This document shows, piece after piece, positions 15,113-24,006 of a stretch of 64,000 bases of DNA. The position numbers were made by a program, and so were the translations under genes. This stretch comes from Actinocorallia sp. API 0066 (GTDB taxonomy: Bacteria; Actinomycetota; Actinomycetes; Streptosporangiales; Streptosporangiaceae): the NCBI RefSeq assembly GCF_020991275.1, contig NZ_JAJLQY010000003.1:186001-250000 (forward strand), written 5' to 3'. The notes under the pieces were generated by a model. That model was not told where the DNA came from and searched no databases. It saw nothing but the letters and a program-made list of their open reading frames with translations. Within the stretch, counting starts at the first letter, position 1. The number at the start of each line of letters is the position of its first letter.

Positions 15113-16963
15113 TCAGACGGTCTCCCGCTCGACGGCCTCCCTCGGGCCGCGCAGCCTCCGCACCGCGAGGACGAGCAGCACCGCCCCGGCGAGCACCGGG
15201 AGACCGACGCGGACGAGGCCCGTCGCGCCGCCCCACGCGTCCACCGGGTGCTGGGTGGCGGTGCCCGCGGTGAGGTCCCAGGTGATGAAGACGGCGTTCA
15301 CGAACGCGCCGGGCAGCACGCTGCCGGTCAGCCGGTAAAAGTACGTGGAGACCAGCGCGACGACGGCGAGCAGAGGCACGAACTGCATCGCGATGATGAT
15401 CAGCAGCGGCTGCCCCGGGATCGCCAGGGTGCCGCCCGCGAGCAGCGGCAGGTAGTCGGCGACGACGAGGACCGCGATCCCCGTCACCAGGACCCCGACG
15501 TTCAGCGCGAGGTCCCGGCGCAGGCTACGTTCCGCGCCCCTGAGCTGGCCGTGCAGGACGACCCCGAGGACGACGAAGAAGAACGTGAACGGCAGCAGGT
15601 AGGTCAGGAAGATCCGGAAGTGCAGGGCGTCCATGAGGTGCAGTTGGAGGATCCAGAGCCGGAAGTCCGTCTTGAACGCCCAGTCGGAGAAGGCGAGCAG
15701 CAGGTAGAGGCCGCCGGTGACCGTCGCGGCGAAGACGACGGCACGGCCCAGGCCACGGGTGTGCAGCCCGTAGTCGGCGAGGGTCGCCGTCCGGTTCGCC
15801 CGGTAGTGCCAGACCAGCAGCAGGACGAGGGAGATGACGGCGTTGCCGACCGCCCAGCCCATGACGCCCGTCGTGATCTCCTGCGGGAACCAGCCGCTCA
15901 CCGGGAGGAGCGCGGTCGTGCGGTTCTGCAGCCAGAAGTAGGTGACGGCGGGGATCGCCGTGGCGACGGCGGCCGTCGCCCACCAGGCCGGGCCCGGCCT
16001 CACGCCGCGCGGGCGCGGGACGCTCCGGCGCAGCGGCGCGAAGTACGGCGTGGCCAGCAGCAGCCTGCCGAACGGGAAGAGGAACAGGACACCGCCGACG
16101 AACGCCGCGAAGGTGCCGAGTTCCTTGAGCCACCACGTCTGCCCGGCCGCCGGACGGCCGCCGTCGAGCGTCGCGGCGAACCAGTCGGCGGAGGCCGCGA
16201 CGACGCGCGGGTCGGCGTGCAGACCGGGGTGGGTGTTGACCGGCCGGAGCAGCTTGCGCGCGGTGCCGTCCGCGACCGACCCGTAGAGCCTGCCCTCCTC
16301 GACCGTCTCGGCCGTGCCGAAGAGCGCCTTCATCTTGGCGGAGGCGTTGGCGTCGCCCGGGTCGTCCACGGCGTACATGAGGGGCGAGAACTCCTCCCAC
16401 GTCCCGTAGATGTTGAGGACGTTGCGCGGCCACGAGGTGTCGGCCTCGGCCGCGAACGGCGCGCCGGGGGACGAACCGACGAGGATCATCGACCGGTAGG
16501 CGTCCGGCATGGCCTGCGCGGCGGCCAGGACCGTCCAGCCGCCCATGGAGTGGCCTTCGAGCCCGATGTTGTCCTTGTCGACGATGTCGAGGGAGCGCAG
16601 ATAGGCGAGGGCGGCCGGGCCGCCGAAACCGTGGGCGAACGCGGGCGGCGCGGAGTTGCCGTGCCCCTGCTGGTCGAGGGCGAGGACGACGTGGCCGCGC
16701 CGGGCGAACTCGATGGCGAACGCGTCCTGGGTCTCGCGGGAGTTGATGTAGCCGTGCACGGCGAGGACGCCGGGCGCGGGGTTCGCGGCGCTGACGCCGT
16801 CGGGGACATAGAGCAGGCCCGACAGTTGGCGGCCGTCGTCGCCGGTGAAGCGGACGTCCTGGATCTCCGTCCTGCCTCCGCTGGTCTGCGTCCAGGCGGC
16901 GAGGCCGCCGCCGAGGAGGACCAGGGAGAGCGCCAGCAGAAGCAGTGCTCTCGTTCTGTTCAT
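15113..16963 (-). CDS. Membrane-anchored alpha/beta hydrolase with polytopic C-terminal domain
   Basis: The 616-residue protein is a fusion. Residues 1-25 form a signal anchor. Residues about 35-290 are an alpha/beta hydrolase with the oxyanion region VLAVHGYINSR, nucleophile elbow GLEGHSMGGWT and an acidic loop near LMYAVDDPGD. Residues about 300-616 hold around eight membrane helices, for example LGTFAAFVGGVLFLFPFGRL and VSGWFPQEITTGVMGWAVGN. The hydrolase would lie on the outer face. Substrate is unknown. It is divergent from a LysR gene with a perfect 19-bp palindrome between them. The start at 16963 has only a weak upstream AAGAAAG. Confidence 0.83.
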   Translation of the reverse strand: MNRTRALLLLALSLVLLGGGLAAWTQTSGGRTEIQDVRFTGDDGRQLSGLLYVPDGVSAANPAPGVLAVHGYINSRETQDAFAIEFARRGHVVLALDQQGHGNSAPPAFAHGFGGPAALAYLRSLDIVDKDNIGLEGHSMGGWTVLAAAQAMPDAYRSMILVGSSPGAPFAAEADTSWPRNVLNIYGTWEEFSPLMYAVDDPGDANASAKMKALFGTAETVEEGRLYGSVADGTARKLLRPVNTHPGLHADPRVVAASADWFAATLDGGRPAAGQTWWLKELGTFAAFVGGVLFLFPFGRLLLATPYFAPLRRSVPRPRGVRPGPAWWATAAVATAIPAVTYFWLQNRTTALLPVSGWFPQEITTGVMGWAVGNAVISLVLLLVWHYRANRTATLADYGLHTRGLGRAVVFAATVTGGLYLLLAFSDWAFKTDFRLWILQLHLMDALHFRIFLTYLLPFTFFFVVLGVVLHGQLRGAERSLRRDLALNVGVLVTGIAVLVVADYLPLLAGGTLAIPGQPLLIIIAMQFVPLLAVVALVSTYFYRLTGSVLPGAFVNAVFITWDLTAGTATQHPVDAWGGATGLVRVGLPVLAGAVLLVLAVRRLRGPREAVERETV

Positions 16964-17034
16964 GGGGTGGTACCAGCTTTCTTGCGGAGGGCCGCGCGTA
17001 CGTCGGGCGGGCACCTCACGACATCACCGATCTC

Positions 17035-17053
17035 TGTTCGACAATGTCGAACA
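17035..17053. promoter_or_regulatory. Perfect 19-bp palindrome with LysR T-N11-A motif
   Basis: TGTTCGACAATGTCGAACA is a perfect inverted repeat of nine bases around A17044. Within it T-N11-A is satisfied by TCGACAATGTCGA, the pattern bound by LysR regulators. It lies between the divergent hydrolase and LysR genes. Confidence 0.72.
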
Positions 17054-17178
17054 TGTGCAGGGTAGACAGATCCGGCGCGCGTGGGAACAGCACGATCCAT
17101 CGGATGATCAATGGGAGCCATCGGGATTCCGATGACCGGGGTCAAGAGGGCCCGAAAGGTACGAAATAGACTTCCTGG

Positions 17179-18096
17179 GTGACCGATAGGAGTTCCAATA
17201 CACCGCTGGATCTTGGGCAGTTGCGAACGTTCCTCGCGGTCTATCGGGCGGGGTCGCTGACGGCGGCGGCACGGTGGGTCGGGTTGTCGCAGCCGACCGT
17301 GACGACGCAGCTCAGGGCGCTTGAGGAACGGCTAGGGCGGCAGTTGTTCGAGCGGCTGCCACGCGGCGTCGCGCCGACCGCCGCCGCCGACGACCTGGCG
17401 GCCCGACTCGCCGGGCCGATGGACGCACTGGAGGCCGTCGCCGGAGGAGGACCGCCCGAGCAACGCACCCCCGAGCCGCCGGTCCTGCTCGGCGGGCCCG
17501 CCGAACTGCTCGCCGCCCTGGTACTGCCCGCGCTCGCCCCGCTCGTGAACCGTGGCGTGCGGCTGCGCGTCACCACCGGACTCGCCGACGACCTCCTCGC
17601 CGGACTACGAGCGGGCCGCTTCGACCTCGTCGTCTCCGCGATCCGCCCGCGCGGCCGCACCCTGATCGCCGAACCGCTACTGGACGAGGAGTTCGTACTC
17701 GTCGCGGCACCCACCTGGGCCGCCCGGCTGGCTTCCCTCGCCGCAGACGGCCCAACCGCCCTCACAAACGTGCCACTGCTGTCATACGCCGACGACCTGC
17801 CCATCCTGCGCCGCTACTGGCGGCACGTCTTCGGCACCCGACTCCTCGCCGATCCCGCCGTAGTCATCCCCGACCTGCGGGCGGTGAAGGCAGCCGCCCT
17901 CGCGGGCGCCGGCGTCACCGTCCTACCCCGCTACCTGTGCGCCGCCAACCTCGCCTCCGGCGCACTCCAACTCCTCCTCGACCCCGAGGACCCGCCCATC
18001 AACACCGGCTTCCTCGTCCAACGGGCGGGCGCTCCGGCGCTTCCGCACGCAGCGCTCGTCCGCGACCTTCTTCTCGACTCCGCACGATCCTGGTAA
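17179..18096 (+). CDS. LysR family transcriptional regulator
   Basis: This 305-residue regulator starts at GTG. The LysR helix-turn-helix occupies residues about 12-70: LGQLRTFLAVYRAGSLTAAA, then GLSQPTVTTQLRALEERLG. The remainder is the two-lobed effector domain with the usual ATDL-like segments (FDLVVSAIRP) and the KAAALAGAGVTVLPRYL hinge region. It is divergent from the membrane-fused hydrolase and shares the palindrome at 17035-17053, which points to local control of that gene plus autoregulation. The effector is unknown. Confidence 0.93.
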   Translation: MTDRSSNTPLDLGQLRTFLAVYRAGSLTAAARWVGLSQPTVTTQLRALEERLGRQLFERLPRGVAPTAAADDLAARLAGPMDALEAVAGGGPPEQRTPEPPVLLGGPAELLAALVLPALAPLVNRGVRLRVTTGLADDLLAGLRAGRFDLVVSAIRPRGRTLIAEPLLDEEFVLVAAPTWAARLASLAADGPTALTNVPLLSYADDLPILRRYWRHVFGTRLLADPAVVIPDLRAVKAAALAGAGVTVLPRYLCAANLASGALQLLLDPEDPPINTGFLVQRAGAPALPHAALVRDLLLDSARSW

Positions 18097-18130
18097 CCCC
18101 GGCCGGAAAGGGCCGTATTGGGACGAAGTC

Positions 18131-18176
18131 TTGACCTCGTTCGGTCTGGACCATACATTCACTCATTATCTGTATG
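18131..18176 (+). promoter_or_regulatory. Promoter with overlapping operator for the FAD monooxygenase operon
   Basis: TTGACC (18131-18136), a 17-base spacer and TACATT (18154-18159) form a good housekeeping-type promoter. Arms CATACA (18152-18157) and TGTATG (18171-18176), plus CATTCA/TGAATG (18156-18161 and 18175-18180), overlap the -10 box and the predicted start of transcription near 18167. The TetR protein encoded third in the operon is the likely ligand-responsive repressor. Confidence 0.65.
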
Positions 18177-18194
18177 AATGAAGGTGGTGGCGGG

Positions 18195-19685
18195 ATGCGT
18201 GGGCAGAGGGCTGTGGTGTTGGGCGGGAGTGTCGCGGGGTTGTGTGCGGCCGGGGTGTTGGCGCGGCACTTTGACGAGGTTGTTGTGTTGGAGCGGGACC
18301 GGCTGCCGCCGGGGGCGGAACACCGCAGGGGGGTGCCGCAGAGCAAGCACCCGCACTTCCTGCTCAACTCCGGGCGGCGTGCGATCGGCGAGATCCTGCC
18401 CGGCTTCGAGGAGGCGCTGATCGCGGCGGGCGGGATGCGGCTGATGCCGTCGATGGACGCCGCGTACTGCGAGAACGACGGCTGGGCCCCGCGCAAGGAG
18501 GGCTCGATGACGATGGTGTACAGCTCGCGGGTGCTCATCGAACGGGTCCTGCGCGAGAAGGTCCGGGAGCTGCCCGTCATCAAGATCCGCGAGGGCGTGA
18601 CGGTCACCGGGCTGCGGTCCACCGGAGGCGGCACCGTGAACGGGCGCGTCGAAGGCGTCGAGTACCGCGACGACGACGGTGACCACCACCTGTCCGCCGA
18701 CCTCATCGTGGACGCCCTGGGCCGGGGCTCGTCCGTCATCGACTGGCTCGTCGGGACGGGCTGGGCGGCGCCCCCCGAGCGGACCCTGGACGCGAAGGTC
18801 ACCTACACCTCGCGCTGGTACGACCTGCCTCCCGCCGAGAAACGCCCCCCGGCGTGGTGGTGGAAGCACCTCGTCGTCACGCCGACCCAGGACACCGGCG
18901 AGCACCCCGAGGAGCACGAGTTCCTCAGCAACTTCTTCCCCATCGAAGGCGACCGCGCGATCGTGTGCATGGGCTCGTGGGGCATCGAGATGCCGCGTAA
19001 GGCCGAGGCGTTCGAGGCGGCGGTAGACAAGGTGCGGGCTACGACCTTCGGCACCGCCACCCGGGCCTGCACACCCACGTCCGAGGTGCACCTGACCCGC
19101 GCCACCGGCAACAAGTGGCGCCGCTTCGACCTCCTCGACACACCGCCGGTCGGGCTCGTCTGCGTCGGCGACTCGATCTGCGCGTTCAACCCGTTCTACG
19201 CGCAGGGCATGAGCTCGGCCGCCCGCTCCGCGCTCATCCTCGACGCCCTGCTGGCCACCCGCGGCGCCGTCGACTCCGCCTTCACGCGGGCCTTCCTGGC
19301 CGAGCAGAAGAAGTCGCTGGACGTCCCCTGGATGCTGGCGATGGCCCGCGACCAGGCTTACGGCTTCGCGACCGGCACCGAGACCGTCGCGCCCTGGCGG
19401 CGCGCGGTCGCCGCCCGGCTGAGCTGGCCGGTCTTCAACGCCATCAACGCGGCGAGCCGCGAGGACGCCTACGTCGAGCGGACGTTCGCGCAGGTGTTCA
19501 ACCTGGACAAGTCACTCAGGGAGATGGCGCGGGACCCCCGGTTCTGGTTCGGCATCGCCCGGTACAAGCTGCGCCGGCGGCTCGGCCGGACCGTGGTGCC
19601 CGGCGGCTTCGACCAGCGGCACGACCCGCCCGGCACCGACTACACGGCGCTGGCCGCCCGCCGCGCCGCGCTCGTGGACGCCTGA
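18195..19685 (+). CDS. FAD-dependent monooxygenase/geranylgeranyl-reductase-like flavoprotein
   Basis: The protein has 496 residues from the chosen ATG, which has AAGG 12 bases upstream; the earlier in-frame ATG at 18174 falls within the operator and at the transcription start. The N-terminal Rossmann motif is AVVLGGSVAGLCAAGVLARH with the acidic end of strand 2 (VVVLERDRLP). A later GD-type motif, VGLVCVGDSICAFNPFYAQG, is typical of the group A flavin monooxygenase fold. A middle R-rich segment RRGVPQSKHPHFLL matches a subfamily annotated as hydroxylase/reductase of lipophilic substrates. It is followed by a membrane protein and a TetR, likely one operon. Confidence 0.86.
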   Translation: MRGQRAVVLGGSVAGLCAAGVLARHFDEVVVLERDRLPPGAEHRRGVPQSKHPHFLLNSGRRAIGEILPGFEEALIAAGGMRLMPSMDAAYCENDGWAPRKEGSMTMVYSSRVLIERVLREKVRELPVIKIREGVTVTGLRSTGGGTVNGRVEGVEYRDDDGDHHLSADLIVDALGRGSSVIDWLVGTGWAAPPERTLDAKVTYTSRWYDLPPAEKRPPAWWWKHLVVTPTQDTGEHPEEHEFLSNFFPIEGDRAIVCMGSWGIEMPRKAEAFEAAVDKVRATTFGTATRACTPTSEVHLTRATGNKWRRFDLLDTPPVGLVCVGDSICAFNPFYAQGMSSAARSALILDALLATRGAVDSAFTRAFLAEQKKSLDVPWMLAMARDQAYGFATGTETVAPWRRAVAARLSWPVFNAINAASREDAYVERTFAQVFNLDKSLREMARDPRFWFGIARYKLRRRLGRTVVPGGFDQRHDPPGTDYTALAARRAALVDA

Positions 19686-19701
19686 GCCCCCGGAGGCAGC
19701 G

Positions 19702-20814
19702 ATGGACTACACCTGTGACGCGGTCGCCGAGCGCCTCGCCGAAGGGCTCGGCTTCTCCTGCGACGACGCAAGCCCGGTCGTCAGCTTCCGCGACCCGTTC
19801 GGCCTGGAGAACGGCACCATGGCCGTCCTCGAACTGCTCGTCGTCGCCGGTGCGGTGTTCGCGTTCGCGCACGCCTGGCGACGGTGGCGGCGCGACGGCG
19901 ACCCGGTGAACCTCACCCTGTGGTTCGCCTCGGTCGGCTACCTCGCGGTGATCGAACCGCCCCTGTACTTCCCCGGATGGTTCGGCCTCACCGAGCACGT
20001 CGGGTTCATCTTCTCCCACAACGTGTTCACCGTGCAGTTCATGTACGACAGGCTGCCGCTCTACATCGTCGCGTTCTATCCGGCGCTTTCGCAGCTCGCC
20101 TACGAGCTCGTCAGGACGCTCGGTGTCTTCGCGCGGCGCGGGCCGCTGCTGGGTTCTCTGGCCGTCGCGTTCGCCTGCCAGGTGTTCTACGAGATCTTCG
20201 ACCACCTCGGCCCGCAGCTGAGGTGGTGGGTGTGGAACCCCGACAACACGATGATCAACCAGCCCGCGCTGGGCTCGGTGCCGATGAACAGCATGCTGTT
20301 GTTCGCGTCGGTCTCCTTCGGGGCGCTGACGTACCTCGTGGTCCGGCTCACCGGGGGCGGGGAAAGGCGGGTCACCGGCTGGGGGATCGGGTGGCGTGCC
20401 CTCGTGGCGGGCGCCGTGACGCCGCTGGCGATGATCGTCGCGGGCGCGCCCAGCGGGGCCTTCCGGGGCGACGGCCAGCTCGGGATCCAGCGGGCGATCC
20501 TCGCCGTCGAGCTCGTCGTCGTCTGGGTCGTCGGGCTCTGTCTGCTCGCGGACGCCTGGCGGGCCGGGCGCTCCGAGGCGGCGTCGCCGCTGTTCGCGCG
20601 GACCTATCCGGCGGCGTTCCTCGGTGTGCACGTCGCGCTGTGGCTCGGCGCGCTGCCCGCGTACCTCGCGGCGACGGACGGCGTCACCGGGCAGGGCACG
20701 CCGACCGGGAGCCTCTGGTACGCCGCGCTGTGCGCCGTCGCCGCCACCGGGTTCGTCGCGGCGGCGCTGCGCGCGACCGGCTCACCGGCCACGGCGGCGC
20801 CTGTGCGATCCTAG
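19702..20814 (+). CDS. Polytopic membrane protein of unknown function
   Basis: This is a 370-residue protein with about nine hydrophobic segments, beginning near residue 40 (MAVLELLVVAGAVFAFAHAW). I do not recognise a family with confidence. Acidic and aromatic residues cluster in a conserved-looking loop (FDHLGPQLRWWVWNPDNTMINQP), which could form a ligand or metal site. It starts 16 bases after the FAD monooxygenase and is followed four bases later by a TetR gene, so it is probably a partner of the monooxygenase in uptake or modification of a lipophilic compound. That role is inferred from position only. Confidence 0.75.
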   Translation: MDYTCDAVAERLAEGLGFSCDDASPVVSFRDPFGLENGTMAVLELLVVAGAVFAFAHAWRRWRRDGDPVNLTLWFASVGYLAVIEPPLYFPGWFGLTEHVGFIFSHNVFTVQFMYDRLPLYIVAFYPALSQLAYELVRTLGVFARRGPLLGSLAVAFACQVFYEIFDHLGPQLRWWVWNPDNTMINQPALGSVPMNSMLLFASVSFGALTYLVVRLTGGGERRVTGWGIGWRALVAGAVTPLAMIVAGAPSGAFRGDGQLGIQRAILAVELVVVWVVGLCLLADAWRAGRSEAASPLFARTYPAAFLGVHVALWLGALPAYLAATDGVTGQGTPTGSLWYAALCAVAATGFVAAALRATGSPATAAPVRS

Positions 20815-20818
20815 GATC

Positions 20819-21442
20819 ATGGCGCACCACGGCTGGGGCGGGCGGCCCCCCGCATCGCACGCCGAGGCCCGGCAGCGCATCATCGACGCGACGGCCCGCT
20901 GCGTCGACAGGCACGGCGTCGCCAAGACGACGCTCTCCGACGTCGCCAACGAACTCGGCGTCACGCGCCAGACGGTGTACCGCCACTTCGACCGGATCAG
21001 CGACATCATCGGCGAGGTGGCCGCCCAGGGCGCCGCCTCGTTCGTGGACCGGCTGGTGGACCACCTCCAGGGCGTCACCGATCCGGCCGAGGCCGTGGTC
21101 GAGGGCATGATCTTCTGTGTCCGGACCATCCCGACCGAGCCGCGCCTCAGCCTGCTCCTCCAGCTCGCCGACTCCACCGCCTTCGGCCGTGGCGCGACCA
21201 CCGCCGACACGATCGCCTACGGCGCCCGCATGCTCCGCCGCTACCCCGTCGACTGGGACGCCGCCGGCCTCACCGACACCGACCTCAACAGCCTCGCCGA
21301 GATCATCATGCGCCTCCTCACCTCCTTCCTCCAACACCCCAGCGACCCACCCCCCTCCGACACCCACCTCCGCACCCTCCTCCACCGCTGGCTCTCCCCC
21401 GCCCTCCACCTCCCCACCCCGTCCCTCCCCCACCCCTCCTAG
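20819..21442 (+). CDS. TetR family transcriptional regulator
   Basis: This is a 207-residue TetR with helix-turn-helix residues about 20-65 (RQRIIDATARCVDRHGVAKT, then VANELGVTRQTVYRHFDRIS). The C-terminal domain ends in a Pro- and Ser-rich tail of about 40 residues. It lies third in the operon with the FAD monooxygenase and membrane protein, so feedback on the palindromic promoter at 18131-18176 is plausible. Downstream is a tandem-repeat array instead of a clear terminator. Confidence 0.92.
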   Translation: MAHHGWGGRPPASHAEARQRIIDATARCVDRHGVAKTTLSDVANELGVTRQTVYRHFDRISDIIGEVAAQGAASFVDRLVDHLQGVTDPAEAVVEGMIFCVRTIPTEPRLSLLLQLADSTAFGRGATTADTIAYGARMLRRYPVDWDAAGLTDTDLNSLAEIIMRLLTSFLQHPSDPPPSDTHLRTLLHRWLSPALHLPTPSLPHPS

Positions 21443-21489
21443 CGCCCGCCCACCACCAGACCAACCACCCTCAACCCACCCCAAGGCCG

Positions 21490-21829
21490 CGCGCAGGCAC
21501 AACCACGCGGTGCCGGATCCCCGGCCACGGGCGATCAGGCGGCCCCGATCACCACGCCGAACCGATCACCGGTCCGCAACGCGTAAGCACGACCACGCAC
21601 ACGCGGTGTCGGATCCCCGGCCACGAACAATCAGGCGGCCCCGATCACCACGCCGAACCGATCACCGGGCGGCAGCGCGTAAGCACGACCACGCACACGC
21701 GGTGTCGGATCCCCGGCCACGGGCGATCGGACGATCGCCGTCCGCACGGCAAGCCGATCGCCGGTCGGCGGCGGGTAGGCAAGACCGTGACCACGGGCGC
21801 ACAGTGGTGGATCCCCGGTAGCGGGTGGC
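21490..21829. repeat. Tandem array of a 96-bp repeat (about 3.5 copies)
   Basis: The block CGGTGTCGGATCCCCGGCCA recurs with an exact 96-base period, beginning near 21509 (one mismatch), 21605 and 21701, with a diverged fourth copy around 21803. Units two and three are nearly identical; the outer ones decay. Each full unit also contains the direct repeat CCGATCACC-N8-CCGATCACC. It fills the gap between the convergent TetR and condensation-protein genes, right up to the stop codon of the latter. Open frames run through it on both strands because stops are scarce, but no start or ribosome site supports a protein. I see no spacers as in CRISPR. Confidence 0.85.
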
Positions 21830-23062
21830 TCAGTGGGGGTTCGGGGCGGTGGTCAGGCTCGACAGGGCGGTGAGGTAGGCGGTGGCGAAGGAGGTCGCGG
21901 CGGGGTGGTCGAAGAGGGGGTGGCGGTAGCGGAAGCAGAGGTGGAGGCGGTTCGCGGTGGTGACGGCGCTGACGGACAGGCCGCGCGGGAGGGCGGCGGG
22001 GGCGGAGAACCAGAGGGGCTCGGGGTCGGGGCCGAAGCGGGGCGGATCGGGCGGAAGACCCAGGTTGGAGAGGAGGACGGTGTCGGCCAGGCGTTCGCCG
22101 GTGAGGCGGCGCAGGGTGGTCATGACGCGGCGGCGGGTGGCGGAGGGGGCCCAGGGGCCGGTCAGGACGCGGAGCTGCCAGGAGACGGGCGGGCCGACGA
22201 CCGCCTTGCCAGCGGCCATCTGGGCCGCGACGTCGGCGATCAGGGCGGCGCCGTCGGACGACGGCTCCGCCGACACCGTGGTCAGCCGTGAGCTGTTGCC
22301 GAATCCACGCCACCAGTCCGCGCGGGGCCGTGTGTTGACGGGCACGGTGACGCGCACCGCGCCTTCCGCGGCGCCCCTTGCCGCGTTCCAGCGGCGGACC
22401 GTCCGCGCCAGCGCCGCGACCATGACGTCGTTGACCGTGCCCGAGGCCGAACGCGGCACCTCCGTCGACACCAGGACGGCACCGCTACCGGGCCGCCCCG
22501 GCGTGCCGCCCTCCGGCGCGATGCGGACGGGACGCGGCGCGGACGACGAAGCGGCCTGGGCGGCAGCCGTGCGCGGCACCGCGCGGGCGAGGGCGATCTC
22601 CGTGGGCAGGCCCCGGTACACCCGGGTGATCGTGTTCATGAGGTCGAGCGTCGCGATGCCGTCGTAGGCGGCGTGATGGGCGCGCAGCACCACGACGTCC
22701 CCGCCGGGCCCGACCGCGTGCGTGACCCGGAACAGCGGCCCCGCCGTCGTCGGCAGCGGAGCCGACAGCAGCCCGTCGCGCAGCCGTGCCAGATCGGCTT
22801 CGTCCCGCCAGCCGACCCGTTCCAACGGATCAACGTCGGGCCCGCCGGGATCGACCCAGCGGGGCCGTCTGAGCCAGCCGCTCCCGACGGCGCGGCGCCG
22901 GACCAGCGGATGCGCCGCCACCTCCTGGACGGCGTACCTGAGCCGCGCCGCGTCGAGCGGAGCCAGGGGACGGAGCTCGACGTGGACGACGTTGGGCTCC
23001 TCCGACGTGTCGAAGACCCGGTTCAGCTCCTCGACGTAGGTGAAGGGAACCGCCCTGCCCAC
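21830..23062 (-). CDS. Condensation-domain acyltransferase (PapA/WS-DGAT-like)
   Basis: The 410-residue protein starts at a GTG eight bases after AAGGAGG. The catalytic motif HHxxxDG is present as RAHHAAYDGIATLD near residue 130, and the C-terminal half shows the DFG-like position replaced in GFGNSSRLTTVS. It resembles stand-alone condensation domains such as PapA enzymes or wax-ester/diacylglycerol synthases, which transfer acyl groups to lipid alcohols. It is translated downstream of a methyltransferase gene on the same strand (40-base gap), and the opposite-strand neighbours are cell-envelope genes, so a role in an envelope lipid is plausible. Confidence 0.8.
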   Translation of the reverse strand: MGRAVPFTYVEELNRVFDTSEEPNVVHVELRPLAPLDAARLRYAVQEVAAHPLVRRRAVGSGWLRRPRWVDPGGPDVDPLERVGWRDEADLARLRDGLLSAPLPTTAGPLFRVTHAVGPGGDVVVLRAHHAAYDGIATLDLMNTITRVYRGLPTEIALARAVPRTAAAQAASSSAPRPVRIAPEGGTPGRPGSGAVLVSTEVPRSASGTVNDVMVAALARTVRRWNAARGAAEGAVRVTVPVNTRPRADWWRGFGNSSRLTTVSAEPSSDGAALIADVAAQMAAGKAVVGPPVSWQLRVLTGPWAPSATRRRVMTTLRRLTGERLADTVLLSNLGLPPDPPRFGPDPEPLWFSAPAALPRGLSVSAVTTANRLHLCFRYRHPLFDHPAATSFATAYLTALSSLTTAPNPH

Positions 23063-23102
23063 CGTTCCTCCTTACCGGGGGGACGCGCCCCCGTGCCACG
23101 GG

Positions 23103-23807
23103 TCAAAGGCGGACGGCCCGCACCAGGAGGATGCTGGCCAGCGACGGCCTGCGGCAGATCAGCCGGTCCAGCGGCCGCAGCGGGCGCGGCACGTCGTGGT
23201 AGGGCGCGCCGGCGATCCGGTCGCAGCGGAAGCCGTTGGCCTCCAGCAGGCCCGTCAGGGCCCGCAGGGTGAACATGCGCAGGTGCCCCACCACCTCCTC
23301 GCCCGGACGGCCATGGATCGCGCGGAGGCTCACCTCGGAGAAGACCGGTTGGACGCCGACGGCGAGCAGCGCCCGGTTGAACCAGGCGGCGAGGTTGGGC
23401 GTCGAGATCAGGAGGGTGCCGCCGGGCTTCAGGGCCCGGTGGATCTCCTCCAGCGCGGCGTCGGTGTCCACGAGGTGCTCGATCAGCTCGCTCATGAACA
23501 CGACGTCCACGGACCCGTCCGCGACGGGCAGCGCGTCCGTCCCGGCCCGCACGACGGGGACACCCCGCTCCCGCGCCCGGCGGAGCGCCATCATCGACCA
23601 GTCCGTGCCGACCACGGAGTGCCCCGGATGGCGGGCGATCAGCGCGCCGGTGGCCGCGCCGTCGCCGCAGCCGACGTCGAGGACGCGCAGCGGCGGCCCG
23701 TCCAGCAGGTCGCGCACCATCGCGAGCTGCCTGTCCGCGCGTTCGGGACCCGACACCACCGTCGCGTCGGGTTCCTCGTAGAAGCCCTGGAGCGAACCGA
23801 CGGTCAT
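23103..23807 (-). CDS. SAM-dependent class I methyltransferase
   Basis: This 234-residue protein has the SAM-binding motif I LRVLDVGCGDGAATG at about residue 40, motif II SVVGTDWS, and the later SVDVVFMSELIEHLVD and ALKPGGTLLISTPN segments. This is the Methyltransf_11/UbiE-like class. GGAGGC lies nine bases before the ATG. Probably cotranscribed with the condensation-type acyltransferase downstream. The substrate is unknown; the neighbourhood suggests a lipid or polyprenyl-linked glycan. Confidence 0.9.
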   Translation of the reverse strand: MTVGSLQGFYEEPDATVVSGPERADRQLAMVRDLLDGPPLRVLDVGCGDGAATGALIARHPGHSVVGTDWSMMALRRARERGVPVVRAGTDALPVADGSVDVVFMSELIEHLVDTDAALEEIHRALKPGGTLLISTPNLAAWFNRALLAVGVQPVFSEVSLRAIHGRPGEEVVGHLRMFTLRALTGLLEANGFRCDRIAGAPYHDVPRPLRPLDRLICRRPSLASILLVRAVRL

Positions 23808-23925
23808 CGGCGCCGCCTCCGCGCGCCGATCCGGACGGCGGTTCCCCGGGCGTCGCGCGCCAGCCTCCGCATGCACATGGGAAGCATCGTCAACGCCCCG
23901 GCACCCCCGGGGCAACCATGCCTCC

Positions 23926-23941
23926 GACAAAACTCTTTGTC
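23926..23941. promoter_or_regulatory. Dyad GACAAA-N4-TTTGTC upstream of the envelope genes
   Basis: GACAAA (23926-23931) and TTTGTC (23936-23941) are perfect arms around ACTC. A close relative (GACAAA-GCTC-TTCGTG) is found at 27790-27805 in the other divergent promoter region of the same locus. It may be a shared operator; a coincidence of promoter elements is not excluded. Confidence 0.5.
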
Positions 23942-24006
23942 CGTTCGACCAGTGCCGGGCGCGGGCCTGATCAAAAAAGGGACCGCCGCAAAATCCCCGG
24001 CGGAAA

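Noticed and set aside
17035-17053. SOS (LexA) box
   Set aside because: The actinobacterial LexA box is TCGAAC-N4-GTTCGA; here the half sites are in the reverse order (GTTCGA...TCGAAC), so it fits a LysR site better.
21117-21821. Protein encoded through the tandem repeats (period divisible by three)
   Set aside because: The frame overlaps the TetR gene out of phase, has no start signal near the repeats and the product is a low-complexity His/Arg/Pro sequence.
21490-21829. CRISPR array
   Set aside because: The period is 96 bases with conservation across the whole unit, no unique spacers, and no cas genes nearby.
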